Assembly (NCBI GenBank): GCA_021775515.1
Contig: JAJFHR010000096.1
Span: forward strand, 1-5,146
Origin: Hyphomicrobiales bacterium
Lineage (GTDB): Bacteria > Pseudomonadota > Alphaproteobacteria > Rhizobiales > JAJFHR01
Direction of reading: 5' to 3'
DNA length: 5,146 nt
Below are positions 1 through 5,146 of the stretch, piece after piece (positions within the stretch are counted from its first letter, which is position 1; each line of letters begins with the position of its first letter). The notes under the pieces are model-generated. The model saw only the letters and a list, made by a program, of their open reading frames with translations, ran no database searches and was not told where the DNA came from. The position numbers were made by a program, and so were the translations under genes.

Positions 1-650
1 GCACGAAGGTTGAGGCTATTCGGCGATTTGGCGGTGACGTCCGTTTTTTTGGTGATGACGCCGGTGTGAGCGAACTTGCCGCACTTGAGTTTGCCAACAA
101 GAACAATTGCACCTGGATATCCCCTTATAATGATCCCAAGGTCATCGGCGGACAGGGGACCATCGGGCTTGAACTTACAGAACAGCTTGAAAAACCCGAT
201 GTCATCTACATAGCGCTGGGGGGTGGAGGTTTGATTTCCGGCATTGCCGGGTATCTCAAATCTGTCGTGCCGAACGCCAAAGTGATTGGTGTTTCGCCGG
301 AAAATTCACAGGTGATGATCCAATCAGTGGCCGCAAATGAAATTCTGGATCTGCCCTCTTTTGATACCTTGTCGGATGGGACCGCCGGCGGCATAGAGCC
401 GGGGTCGATCACCTTTCCGCTGGTCCGCGATCTCGTGGATGATTTTGTCACCGTTACGGAAGATGAAATTGCCGCCGAATTGTGCTCCTACATGGATCAA
501 CACCATCATTTAATCGAAGGCGCAGCAGCTGCAGCCATCGCAGGATTTATTAAAACTTCTGATCAGTGGAAAGATTGCAACGTTGCGATTGTACTTTGCG
601 GTGCGAATATTTCTCTCAAAACGCTCGCGCGCATCCTCAGCGCAAGATAA
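1..650 (+). CDS. PLP-dependent threonine/serine dehydratase-family enzyme, 5' truncated by window edge
   Basis: Fold-type-II PLP enzyme whose relatives deaminate L-threonine, L-serine or hydroxylated amino acids to 2-oxo acids plus ammonia in the cytoplasm. The frame is open from base 3 (reading TKVEAIRRFGGDV), so the GTG at 66 is an internal codon and the PLP-lysine region lies left of the window. About 215 residues are visible, against roughly 320-400 for the family. Seen, numbering from base 3: the substrate-channel segment PYNDPKVIGGQGT at about 41-53, the phosphate-binding glycine loop GGGGLISG at about 73-80, the segment LSDGTAGGIEP at about 123-133, an EGAAAAA helix, and a C-terminal LCGANIS that corresponds to the strand whose Cys/Ser contacts the cofactor ring nitrogen. 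No ACT regulatory domain follows, so this is the short catabolic type, not biosynthetic IlvA. The SDGTAGG and EGAAAAA stretches resemble EutB-type dehydratases as well, so the substrate is open. It converges on the SDR gene. Confidence 0.88.
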   Translation, partial: TKVEAIRRFGGDVRFFGDDAGVSELAALEFANKNNCTWISPYNDPKVIGGQGTIGLELTEQLEKPDVIYIALGGGGLISGIAGYLKSVVPNAKVIGVSPENSQVMIQSVAANEILDLPSFDTLSDGTAGGIEPGSITFPLVRDLVDDFVTVTEDEIAAELCSYMDQHHHLIEGAAAAAIAGFIKTSDQWKDCNVAIVLCGANISLKTLARILSAR

Positions 651-669
651 CCGCCAACCTCGCGGTAAC

Positions 670-698
670 CTTACGGCTTTTAACCGGCGTAAGCTTTT
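670..698 (+). terminator. weak candidate terminator hairpin between convergent genes
   Basis: A perfect 6-bp stem, CTTACG (670-675) with CGTAAG (688-693), encloses a 12-base loop and is followed after one C by TTTT (695-698). It lies 20 bases after the dehydratase stop and touches the stop codon of the opposing SDR gene. The stem is short and the T-run only four bases, so termination strength is doubtful. On the minus strand there is no T-run. It is the only hairpin followed by a T-run that I find in this 47-base gap. Confidence 0.35.
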
Positions 699-1453
699 CA
701 GCCGCCATCAACGCTGAGGGTCTGACCGGTAATCCAATTGGCATAATCCGAGGAAAAAAATAATACCGCATGAGCAATATCTTCAGGCGTGCCCAAACGT
801 TTGAGCGCGATGGCCTCGATTAGGTCTTTTTGACCGTCAGCGCCGAAAGCCTCCCATTGTTTTTCGGTAGTTGGATTTGAGCGGATAAACCCCGGTGCAA
901 TGCTGTTGACGTTGATGTTATATGGCCCAAACTCATGGGCCAATTGGCGAGTCAGGCCGATCAGGGCGGCTTTTGCCGCCGCATAGGCCTGAATGCCGGT
1001 GAGTGAAACCGAGATGCCGGCACGGCTTGAAATATTGACAATTCTGCCACTTCGCGCAGCTTTCATGGCTGGTGTGACCGCCTGAATGATGTTGAAGGCT
1101 CCGGTGACGTTAATATCAAAAATTTCCTGCCATTCTTTCGCTGTTACCTCCTCCAGAGGCTTGCCGGCCTGACCAGCAACACCGCCGGCACAATTAACCA
1201 GAATATCGGTCTTTTTCTGCTCTTCCTCGACCTCGCGGGCGAGATTATTCAGCGCGGCACGATCGGTTATATCGACAATACGTGCCCGGCAATCTCCCTC
1301 AGCCTCGCTTTTGGTCACCTCCAGAGTGCTACCATTGACATCACAGGCCCAAACCACTGCCCCGCGGGCGCTGAAGGCGTGAGCAATCGCGCGGCCCAAC
1401 CCGTGACCTGCACCGGTGACAATTACTGATTTACCGGCAAAATCAATCTTCAT
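698..1453 (-). CDS. SDR-family NAD(P)-dependent oxidoreductase (FabG-like, probably catabolic)
   Basis: Classical short-chain dehydrogenase/reductase of 251 residues, the usual length. It would interconvert a secondary alcohol and a ketone in the cytoplasm. Seen: cofactor loop TGAGHGLG at 13-20; Asp38 at the end of the second strand, a position that in this family usually favours NAD(H) over NADP(H); the structural motif as NCAG (87-90) instead of the common NNAG; and catalytic Asn115, Ser143, Tyr157 and Lys161 (YAAAK). The late PG motif (187-188) and a C-terminal TGQTLSVDGG ending are also typical. The ATG at 1453 is preceded by a good AGGAG site. It is the second gene of a minus-strand operon, 15 bases after the ketopantoate-reductase-like gene. 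Products are often labelled 3-oxoacyl-ACP reductase, but there are no fatty-acid genes here and NAD preference is predicted, so a role in oxidising a catabolic hydroxy-acid is more likely. The substrate is unknown. Confidence 0.92.
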   Translation of the reverse strand: MKIDFAGKSVIVTGAGHGLGRAIAHAFSARGAVVWACDVNGSTLEVTKSEAEGDCRARIVDITDRAALNNLAREVEEEQKKTDILVNCAGGVAGQAGKPLEEVTAKEWQEIFDINVTGAFNIIQAVTPAMKAARSGRIVNISSRAGISVSLTGIQAYAAAKAALIGLTRQLAHEFGPYNINVNSIAPGFIRSNPTTEKQWEAFGADGQKDLIEAIALKRLGTPEDIAHAVLFFSSDYANWITGQTLSVDGG

Positions 1454-1459
1454 AAGTAC

Positions 1460-1464
1460 TCCTG
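1460..1464 (-). promoter_or_regulatory. Shine-Dalgarno site of the SDR gene
   Basis: On the minus strand AGGAG lies six bases before the ATG at 1453, inside the 15-base gap after the upstream stop codon (TAA, 1471-1469). It is the clearest ribosome-binding site in the window and fixes the SDR start. It also supports independent re-initiation on a shared transcript rather than stop-start overlap coupling. Confidence 0.7.
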
Positions 1465-1468
1465 GGCA

Positions 1469-2491
1469 TTATTTCTTCGCCCTTGTATTTTCCAGTTCAT
1501 CGAGATTTTTCCAATCGAGCGGACGGTTGCCTGATTCTATATCATGAATGAGTTCAATCAGGCGTTTTGTGATCGGCGTAGCGATACCTTGTTCCTCGCC
1601 GATTTCGATCACAGGTCCCAGTTGGGCGTCAACTTCAGTTCGGCGCTTTCGAACCGCCAAATCACGCCAGATGCCGCTGTGGGTTTTGCTTGAGCGACGG
1701 TTGTGGGCAACCATGTCTTCAAACGAGCGCACCGCCATCGCCGGGTCGTTGTTTAAAAAAGCAGTCGGATCATATCCGTCAAATTGCTCCGGTGTTATCT
1801 CCAGACTTGTCGCAACAAAGAGAACTTCGCAAGCCAGATCCGTTAACAACTGGCGGTAGTGGTGTGAGGCCAGCACATCGGCAATCGGCTCGTTGGTCAA
1901 CGCAGTGACGTAGAGAAGTGCGCCATAGCTCATTTTCCCCCAAAGAAATCCCAAAATATTGGAGGTTAGAACCGCTTGTTGGTCAAATTTGAGCAACAGG
2001 TGATGGAGGTGTTCTATCCGGGGCGAGATTTCTCCGTCCAGTTCTCCAACAACCACAGCACCGCGGCCGCCAAAATGAATTTCGCCGGGACCAATATAAT
2101 CGGCGCCAAAATTTACGAAGGCTCCTATGGTGCGTTCAAGCCCGAGAGTTTTTGAAATGACCCGTTCGTTAAGGCCGTTTTGAAGGGAGACGACGCAGCC
2201 ATCATTGTGCAGATGAGGTGCAATCTGGTCACACGCGGTTTGAGTATGATGGGCCTTGACACACAGAAAGATTGTGCCGAATTGCCCTGTTAGGTCTTCC
2301 ACGGTGGCCGCCGAGGCGGGGACCTTAAAGTCGTCGATCGGGCCGCTGACATGGAGCCCGGATCGGTTTATTGCCTCAATATGTTCAGCAACATTATCGA
2401 CAAACAGAACCGGGTTACCTGCCCGCTGCAGATAGGCACCGACAGTGCCGCCAATGGCCCCTGCCCCCCAGATCAGAATTGGTTCACGCAT
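1469..2491 (-). CDS. ketopantoate reductase (ApbA/PanE)-family oxidoreductase, probably not pantothenate-specific
   Basis: 340 residues against about 300 for E. coli PanE, which reduces 2-dehydropantoate with NADPH. Seen: N-terminal Rossmann loop GAGAIGG at 9-15, VKA with Lys79, QNG with Asn105, and an all-alpha C-terminal domain carrying WGK with Lys186 (the PanE catalytic lysine position), TEVD with Glu286 and a GIATP segment near 302-306. So the fold and several catalytic residues are kept. Differences from PanE, aligned by eye: Asp32 stands near where PanE has Arg31, which suggests NAD(H) use, and the residues matching Asn180 and Asn184 read Gly190 and Tyr194. The segment SGIWRDLAVRKRRTEVD has one residue more than the PanE equivalent. 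The first gene of the minus-strand operon, it is followed by an SDR; with no panB or panC here, reduction or oxidation of another 2-oxo/2-hydroxy acid is likelier. The ATG at 2491 has only a weak upstream AAAAGG. Confidence 0.88.
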   Translation of the reverse strand: MREPILIWGAGAIGGTVGAYLQRAGNPVLFVDNVAEHIEAINRSGLHVSGPIDDFKVPASAATVEDLTGQFGTIFLCVKAHHTQTACDQIAPHLHNDGCVVSLQNGLNERVISKTLGLERTIGAFVNFGADYIGPGEIHFGGRGAVVVGELDGEISPRIEHLHHLLLKFDQQAVLTSNILGFLWGKMSYGALLYVTALTNEPIADVLASHHYRQLLTDLACEVLFVATSLEITPEQFDGYDPTAFLNNDPAMAVRSFEDMVAHNRRSSKTHSGIWRDLAVRKRRTEVDAQLGPVIEIGEEQGIATPITKRLIELIHDIESGNRPLDWKNLDELENTRAKK

Positions 2492-2530
2492 CGCGTGGCC
2501 TTTTTTCTATTGCCCAAAGGCGTGACGATT

Positions 2531-2568
2531 TAGCAAGATCGCACATCTATTCTGCAGATAGCAAGGTC
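2531..2568. repeat. direct repeat TAGCAAGRTC x2 flanking a TCTGCAGA palindrome
   Basis: TAGCAAGATC (2531-2540) and TAGCAAGGTC (2559-2568) match at 9 of 10 bases with start points 28 bases apart. Between them lie a perfect 8-bp palindrome TCTGCAGA (2551-2558) and an ATC-N9-GAT element (2545-2559), the spacing typical of LysR-type regulator boxes (T-N11-A). The block overlaps the putative -10 of the reductase operon and ends 40 bases before its ATG, so repression there is plausible. No LysR gene is in the window, and short motifs like this also arise by chance. Confidence 0.35.
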
Positions 2569-2583
2569 TAGGGTCAGGCCTCA

Positions 2584-2594
2584 TTAACAGTTAA
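2584..2594. promoter_or_regulatory. inverted repeat TTAAC-A-GTTAA, possible operator
   Basis: A perfect 5-1-5 inverted repeat sits near the middle of the divergent intergenic region, just outside the putative -35 of the minus-strand operon and 101 bases before the XdhC start codon. Its position suits an operator serving either direction. The cognate regulator is not identifiable, and in AT-rich DNA the repeat could be fortuitous. Confidence 0.25.
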
Positions 2595-2694
2595 GGTTCA
2601 TTTTTGGTTGGTGGATTAATTCAAGGTGGAAAAATCGGCTAGGATTGCCTAAATCATACACTAGATTCACAACGCACCAGCAGGCGAAGATTGC

Positions 2695-3036
2695 ATGGAT
2701 AACCCGATCAATATTCCTGAACCCAGTGATCCTTTGATTGTCGCTGAAGAATGGGGCCGGAGCGGTCGTGAGATGGCACTGGCAACTGTAATTGACACCT
2801 GGGGCTCAGCACCGCGACCGGTGGGCAGTCATCTGGTTGTTGATGCGGCGGGTCAGTTTGAAGGCTCTGTTTCCGGCGGCTGTGTTGAAGGTGATGTTAT
2901 AACCGAAGCGCTTGACGTCATTGCAACGGGCTGGCCCCGCCTGCTTGAATTTGGCATCGCCGATGAGACCGCCTGGGCGGCCGGTTTAACCTGTGGCGGA
3001 AAAATTCGTATTTATGTTGAAAAGATCAGCGAATGA
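2695..3036 (+). CDS. XdhC/CoxI N-terminal domain protein (stand-alone half of split XdhC)
   Basis: 113 residues forming one XdhC_CoxI domain. Full-length XdhC/CoxI proteins (about 250-350 residues) bind molybdenum cofactor and hand the matured form to xanthine dehydrogenase, CO dehydrogenase or aldehyde oxidase-type enzymes in the cytoplasm. Seen: an AEEW helix at about 17-20; TVIDTWGSAPRPVGS at about 31-45; the signature GSVSGGCVEG at 57-66, containing Cys63; the PRLLEFGIADETAW segment; and GLTCGG with Cys100 near 97-102. These are the family's most conserved stretches. The protein ends just after this domain, and the missing Rossmann half is encoded immediately downstream with an ATGA overlap, so the two likely form one functional unit. 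The ATG at 2695 suits the family start; its ribosome site (AGG at 2682-2684) is weak. This is a natural split seen in other alphaproteobacteria rather than evident damage. Confidence 0.93.
   Translation: MDNPINIPEPSDPLIVAEEWGRSGREMALATVIDTWGSAPRPVGSHLVVDAAGQFEGSVSGGCVEGDVITEALDVIATGWPRLLEFGIADETAWAAGLTCGGKIRIYVEKISE
3033..3036 (+). promoter_or_regulatory. ATGA stop-start overlap coupling the two maturation genes
   Basis: The downstream ATG (3033-3035) shares bases with the upstream TGA stop (3034-3036). There is no strong Shine-Dalgarno before it (only a GAAAAGAT stretch), so translation of the fusion protein probably depends on ribosomes finishing the XdhC half. This arrangement supports one transcript and matched amounts of the two proteins. 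Confidence 0.8.
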
Positions 3037-4358
3037 GCCTCAATAAAAAACAACTCGTTGAGATCAATCAGGCCCGGCAATCCAGGCAGGCGATAATCCA
3101 GGCAACAGACATTGGCAGCGGTGAAACACATGTAGTGCCCGCCGGAGATCAACCCCAGGGCGACGAACTGCTGGCGGCGGAATGTGCGGTGCGTTTTAAA
3201 TCCGGCTCATCCGGTCTTGTGACGTTACCTGATGGCCGTAAGTTTTTTTTGAACGTTTATGCGCCCCTGCCGCGTCTCTTTATCATCGGCGCGGTTCACA
3301 TCGCCAAAGCCCTCGCACCGATGGCCAGCGCTGCGGGGCTGGATGTTACCGTTATTGATCCCAGAGAAGCCTTTGCGACACCGCAACGATTTGCCGGTGT
3401 CCGCTTGCTCAACAACTGGCCGGAAGAAATTTTGCCCGACATCGGGCTCGACGAACACACTGCGCTGGCAGCGCTCAGCCATGATCCAAAGATTGATGAT
3501 ATACCTCTGGCCTCAGCTTTGAGACATGGGTGTTTTTATGTCGGTGCCCTGGGCAGCCGCAAAACCCATGAGCGGCGGCTGAAACGGTTGAAGGAAAACG
3601 GCCTTTTTGATAATTGCCTGTCGCGCATACATGCGCCGATTGGCCTTAACATAGGCGCAGTTAGTCCCGAAGAGATCGCGGTTGCCATTTTGGCTGAGAT
3701 AATTCTTGCCCTGCGCGGTCCCAAACAAACGAGGCAAGTAGCGCCGGACATCGAAGAAAAACAAAGTCAAATTGCCGCGATAATTCTCGCCGCCGGACAA
3801 TCAAGGCGCATGGGCAAATCAAACAAGCTGCTTAGTCAACTGGATGGCAAATCTTTTATTCAACATGTTACTGGGGCAGCGATTGCAGCGGAGTTGGCAC
3901 AGGTTGTCGTGGTTACCGGTCATGAAGCAAGTCTCATTCAATCGGAACTGACGGGATTGCCGGTAACTTTTGCTCATAATAACCAATTTGAAGATGGCCT
4001 GGCATCCTCGCTGCGAACCGGAATTAATGCCGTTGGCAACCATATAGATGCTGTACTCGTTCTTCTCGCAGACATGCCGCTAATCACTGCAAAGACCTTG
4101 CGGGCGATTGCCGGGGAATTTCAGCTTGAACACAAGGACCGCATCATCGTGCCTTACCACCAAAACCAACGTGGCAACCCGGTTTTATGGCCGCGTCATT
4201 ATTTCGATGATCTTGCCGCCTTAACCGGTGATCTCGGTGGCCGCTTGTTGCTGCAAAAACACTCCGGCGTAATCCAAAAAATCGAGCTCGGCACAGAGGT
4301 TCTTATTGATGTCGACAGCCCTGAAAATGCCGCTGCGATCAGTGCATCTGTGACCTAG
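3033..4358 (+). CDS. XdhC C-terminal Rossmann domain fused to MobA/MocA-like molybdopterin nucleotidyltransferase
   Basis: 441 residues in two parts. Residues about 1-80 are a linker region typical of the C-terminal half of split XdhC. Residues about 81-230 are the XdhC_C Rossmann domain: GAVHIAKAL (86-94), an acidic strand end at Asp109, YVGALGSRKTHERR (169-182), and APIGLNIGAVSPEEIA (201-216). Residues about 246-441 are an NTP-transferase domain: nucleotide loop LAAGQSRRMG (252-261) with NKLL (264-267), EDGLASSLRTG (320-330), the metal-site motif LADMP with Asp347 (345-349), RGNPVL (380-385), GDLGGR (399-404) and the closing DVDSPEN (426-432). This domain class joins CMP or GMP to molybdopterin. 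LAAG and LADMP look more like MocA (CTP, cytosine dinucleotide cofactor) than MobA (GTP), but this is inference. The fusion would join cofactor cytidylation to delivery into a xanthine-oxidase-family enzyme. Both domains look intact. Confidence 0.92.
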   Translation: MSLNKKQLVEINQARQSRQAIIQATDIGSGETHVVPAGDQPQGDELLAAECAVRFKSGSSGLVTLPDGRKFFLNVYAPLPRLFIIGAVHIAKALAPMASAAGLDVTVIDPREAFATPQRFAGVRLLNNWPEEILPDIGLDEHTALAALSHDPKIDDIPLASALRHGCFYVGALGSRKTHERRLKRLKENGLFDNCLSRIHAPIGLNIGAVSPEEIAVAILAEIILALRGPKQTRQVAPDIEEKQSQIAAIILAAGQSRRMGKSNKLLSQLDGKSFIQHVTGAAIAAELAQVVVVTGHEASLIQSELTGLPVTFAHNNQFEDGLASSLRTGINAVGNHIDAVLVLLADMPLITAKTLRAIAGEFQLEHKDRIIVPYHQNQRGNPVLWPRHYFDDLAALTGDLGGRLLLQKHSGVIQKIELGTEVLIDVDSPENAAAISASVT

Positions 4359-4539
4359 GGCCTAACGTATCACGCCGTTTGATTGGTTAGATTACAACGG
4401 CAAAGAAACTGCGGTTCGAACGGGGTGACCCATATTGGCTTGAGCCAAATTGCCGGAGGCATAGCTCATAGCGGAGGAATTTCCAAGACCACAAATGTAT
4501 CGGTTATGTGCTGCAAGCGAGCATTTTTACAGCGAATGC
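4359..4539. other. convergent intergenic gap with small inverted repeats, no recognisable gene
   Basis: 181 bases separate the fusion gene from the oppositely read regulator. It contains a 6-bp stem GCCGTT (4374-4379)/AACGGC (4396-4401) with a 16-base loop and no T-run, the palindrome at 4435-4448, and two CGGAGG copies (4454-4459 and 4472-4477). GGTTCGAA at 4413-4420 resembles a tRNA T-loop, but the flanks do not pair. Short open frames exist on both strands, for example TTG 4383 to TAA 4553 on the plus strand and a 25-codon ATG frame on the minus strand; none has a convincing ribosome site or a recognisable family. Confidence 0.5.
4435..4448. promoter_or_regulatory. 14-bp palindrome TTGGC-TTGA-GCCAA, Fnr/Crp-box-shaped
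   Basis: A perfect 5-4-5 inverted repeat with the TTG-N8-CAA layout of Crp/Fnr-family sites (Fnr consensus TTGAT-N4-ATCAA). A Crp/Fnr-family regulator gene lies about 90 bases to the right. However, the site sits between the 3' ends of two convergent genes, not in front of a promoter. It may equally be an RNA hairpin (5-bp stem, TTGA tetraloop). Confidence 0.25.
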
Positions 4540-4541
4540 TC
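4519..4541 (-). terminator. candidate hairpin at the 3' end of the regulator gene
   Basis: A perfect 7-bp stem, GAGCATT (4519-4525) with AATGCTC (4535-4541), and a 9-base loop overlap the regulator's TGA stop (4542-4540). The position suits a transcript end for the regulator, but neither strand has a T-run after the stem. Intrinsic termination is therefore uncertain; it could instead protect the mRNA 3' end. Confidence 0.25.
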
Positions 4542-5146
4542 AACCCTTGTTAAGCCGGTTGAGCGGCTGCGACGCCCGTTCAAGCCTGGACACAGAATTC
4601 AGCAATATGTTACCACGCCCGAGTTTTGCAATGCCGTTTTTTTCCAGTTTTTTGAGTAGACAATTCACCCACTGGCGGGACAGTCCAGTTTCATTCGCGA
4701 GTTGTTTCTGGGTGACAAATAAGGTTTGGCGCTCTCCGTTCAAGTGGTCGAGACGCGCGAGTAACGAGGTCGCAAGTCGCTTCAAACCGGTTCGGCCGGG
4801 GTTTTCTAAAGCCATGATTGCCGCATCGTGCTGTGCTTGCAGGACCAGAACAAAATTAAATGCAAACTTCGGGACTTTTGCAAACGCATCCAATAATGCA
4901 GATTGCGTATAGAAATAGACGCCGGCCTCATCAGTAAGCCAGTGGCCATAGCCTATATCGAGATGGTCTGGAAGTCCGATGATTGTGGGTGCTGCGCGCA
5001 AAAGCATATCCTGCTTTTCGTCAACTGACTCCGAGATCGGCCGCAAACCAATCTGGCCGCTTAGAAGAACGGCAATGATCTCTTTCGAGCGGCTATAAGT
5101 TTCCAGCCAGCACTGTGCGTCCAGTTTTTCTTCTCTTCCTAATTTG
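4540..5146 (-). CDS. Crp/Fnr-family transcriptional regulator, N-terminus truncated by window edge
   Basis: The frame is open from the right edge (reading KLGREEKLDAQCWLE), so the TTG at 5046 is internal. About 201 residues are visible, and roughly 20-50 are missing compared with the usual 220-250. The visible N-terminal part (LLSGQIGLRPIS and onward) is the cNMP-binding-type beta barrel, then a long dimerisation helix, then a winged helix-turn-helix: TQKQLANETGLSRQWVNCLL followed by KKLEKNGI, with the wing near LGRGNILLN. The recognition helix starts SRQWVN, where E. coli CRP has SRETVG. The phosphate-binding cassette of cAMP-binding members (GE...PRxA) is not visible where expected; the region reads GLPDHLDIGYGHWLTDE. 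So cAMP is unlikely to be the signal. Fnr-type N-terminal cysteines would lie outside the window, so oxygen sensing cannot be judged. It converges on the cofactor-maturation operon; regulation of that operon is possible but not shown. Confidence 0.88.
   Translation of the reverse strand, partial: KLGREEKLDAQCWLETYSRSKEIIAVLLSGQIGLRPISESVDEKQDMLLRAAPTIIGLPDHLDIGYGHWLTDEAGVYFYTQSALLDAFAKVPKFAFNFVLVLQAQHDAAIMALENPGRTGLKRLATSLLARLDHLNGERQTLFVTQKQLANETGLSRQWVNCLLKKLEKNGIAKLGRGNILLNSVSRLERASQPLNRLNKG

Larger units (their letters stand above)
2492..2694. promoter_or_regulatory. divergent promoter region between the reductase and XdhC operons
   Basis: This 203-base gap separates two genes read outward, so it must hold promoters for both operons. 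For the minus-strand operon a weak sigma70-like pair is visible: CTGACC (complement of 2572-2577), 17 bases, then CAGAAT (complement of 2549-2554), each matching 4 of 6 consensus bases. I find no convincing pair for the plus-strand operon. An AT-rich, T-rich stretch occupies about 2597-2635. Short symmetric elements and a direct repeat (listed separately) overlap the putative minus-strand promoter. No open frame here resembles a gene. Confidence 0.6.

Noticed and set aside
66..68. GTG at 66 as the start of the dehydratase
   Set aside because: The same frame is open to base 3 and reads family-like sequence (KVEAIRRFGGDV), so the gene begins left of the window.
2695..3100. XdhC interrupted by a frameshift between 2695 and 3100
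   Set aside because: The upstream product ends right at the domain boundary with a clean ATGA junction, and the downstream protein has its own natural N-terminal region. A natural gene split fits better than mutation.
4413..4420. GGTTCGAA as the T-loop of a tRNA or tmRNA
   Set aside because: The flanking bases do not form a 5-bp T-stem, and no acceptor or anticodon arm can be drawn.
4495..4659. 54-codon plus-strand frame with GGAGG upstream
   Set aside because: The GGAGG is about 17 bases from the ATG, too far for a normal ribosome site, and most of the frame is antisense to the regulator.
4508..4912. 134-codon plus-strand open frame
   Set aside because: It lies antisense within the Crp/Fnr gene and encodes a low-complexity Ser/Phe/Arg-rich product with no recognisable motif; it is a shadow of the real gene.
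5044..5046. TTG at 5046 as the start of the Crp/Fnr regulator
   Set aside because: The frame stays open to the right edge and the extra 33 residues include beta-barrel sequence continuous with LLSGQIGL.
1..5146. Mobile element, CRISPR array, toxin-antitoxin or defence system
   Set aside because: No transposase, integrase, terminal repeats, regularly spaced repeats, nuclease or toxin-like small gene pair can be seen on either strand.

Overview
The window looks like ordinary chromosomal metabolic DNA from a Gram-negative proteobacterium, most likely an alphaproteobacterium. That is inferred from moderate GC, the Crp/Fnr regulator type, and a split XdhC whose C-terminal part is fused to a MobA-like domain. 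There are no rRNAs or tRNAs, and no CRISPR array, insertion sequence or phage gene can be supported.

Layout. Positions 1-650 (+) hold the 3' part of a fold-type-II PLP enzyme of the threonine/serine dehydratase family; it runs off the left edge. It converges across a 47-base gap on a two-gene minus-strand operon, transcribed as a ketopantoate-reductase-like enzyme (2491-1469) and then an SDR oxidoreductase (1453-698). A 203-base divergent intergenic region (2492-2694) carries candidate operator sequences. To its right lies a plus-strand two-gene operon for molybdenum-cofactor enzyme maturation: a stand-alone XdhC/CoxI N-terminal domain (2695-3036), overlapping by ATGA a 441-residue fusion of the XdhC C-terminal Rossmann domain and a MobA/MocA-type nucleotidyltransferase (3033-4358). 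A 181-base gap with small inverted repeats follows. Last is a convergent Crp/Fnr-family regulator (5146-4540, minus) that runs off the right edge.

How the genes may work together. The left half (dehydratase, 2-oxoacid reductase-like protein, SDR) reads as a small catabolic set for an amino- or hydroxy-acid, but the substrate cannot be named from sequence. The right half makes and delivers cytidylated or otherwise mature molybdopterin cofactor to a xanthine-oxidase-family molybdoenzyme. No such enzyme is encoded here, so the client lies elsewhere. The two halves share only the divergent promoter region, and common regulation is unproven.

I do not see a clearly undescribed system. The points most worth a second look are the XdhC-nucleotidyltransferase fusion beside its detached N-terminal half, the altered active site of the ketopantoate-reductase-like protein, the repeats in the divergent promoter, and an Fnr-box-shaped palindrome between two convergent genes.
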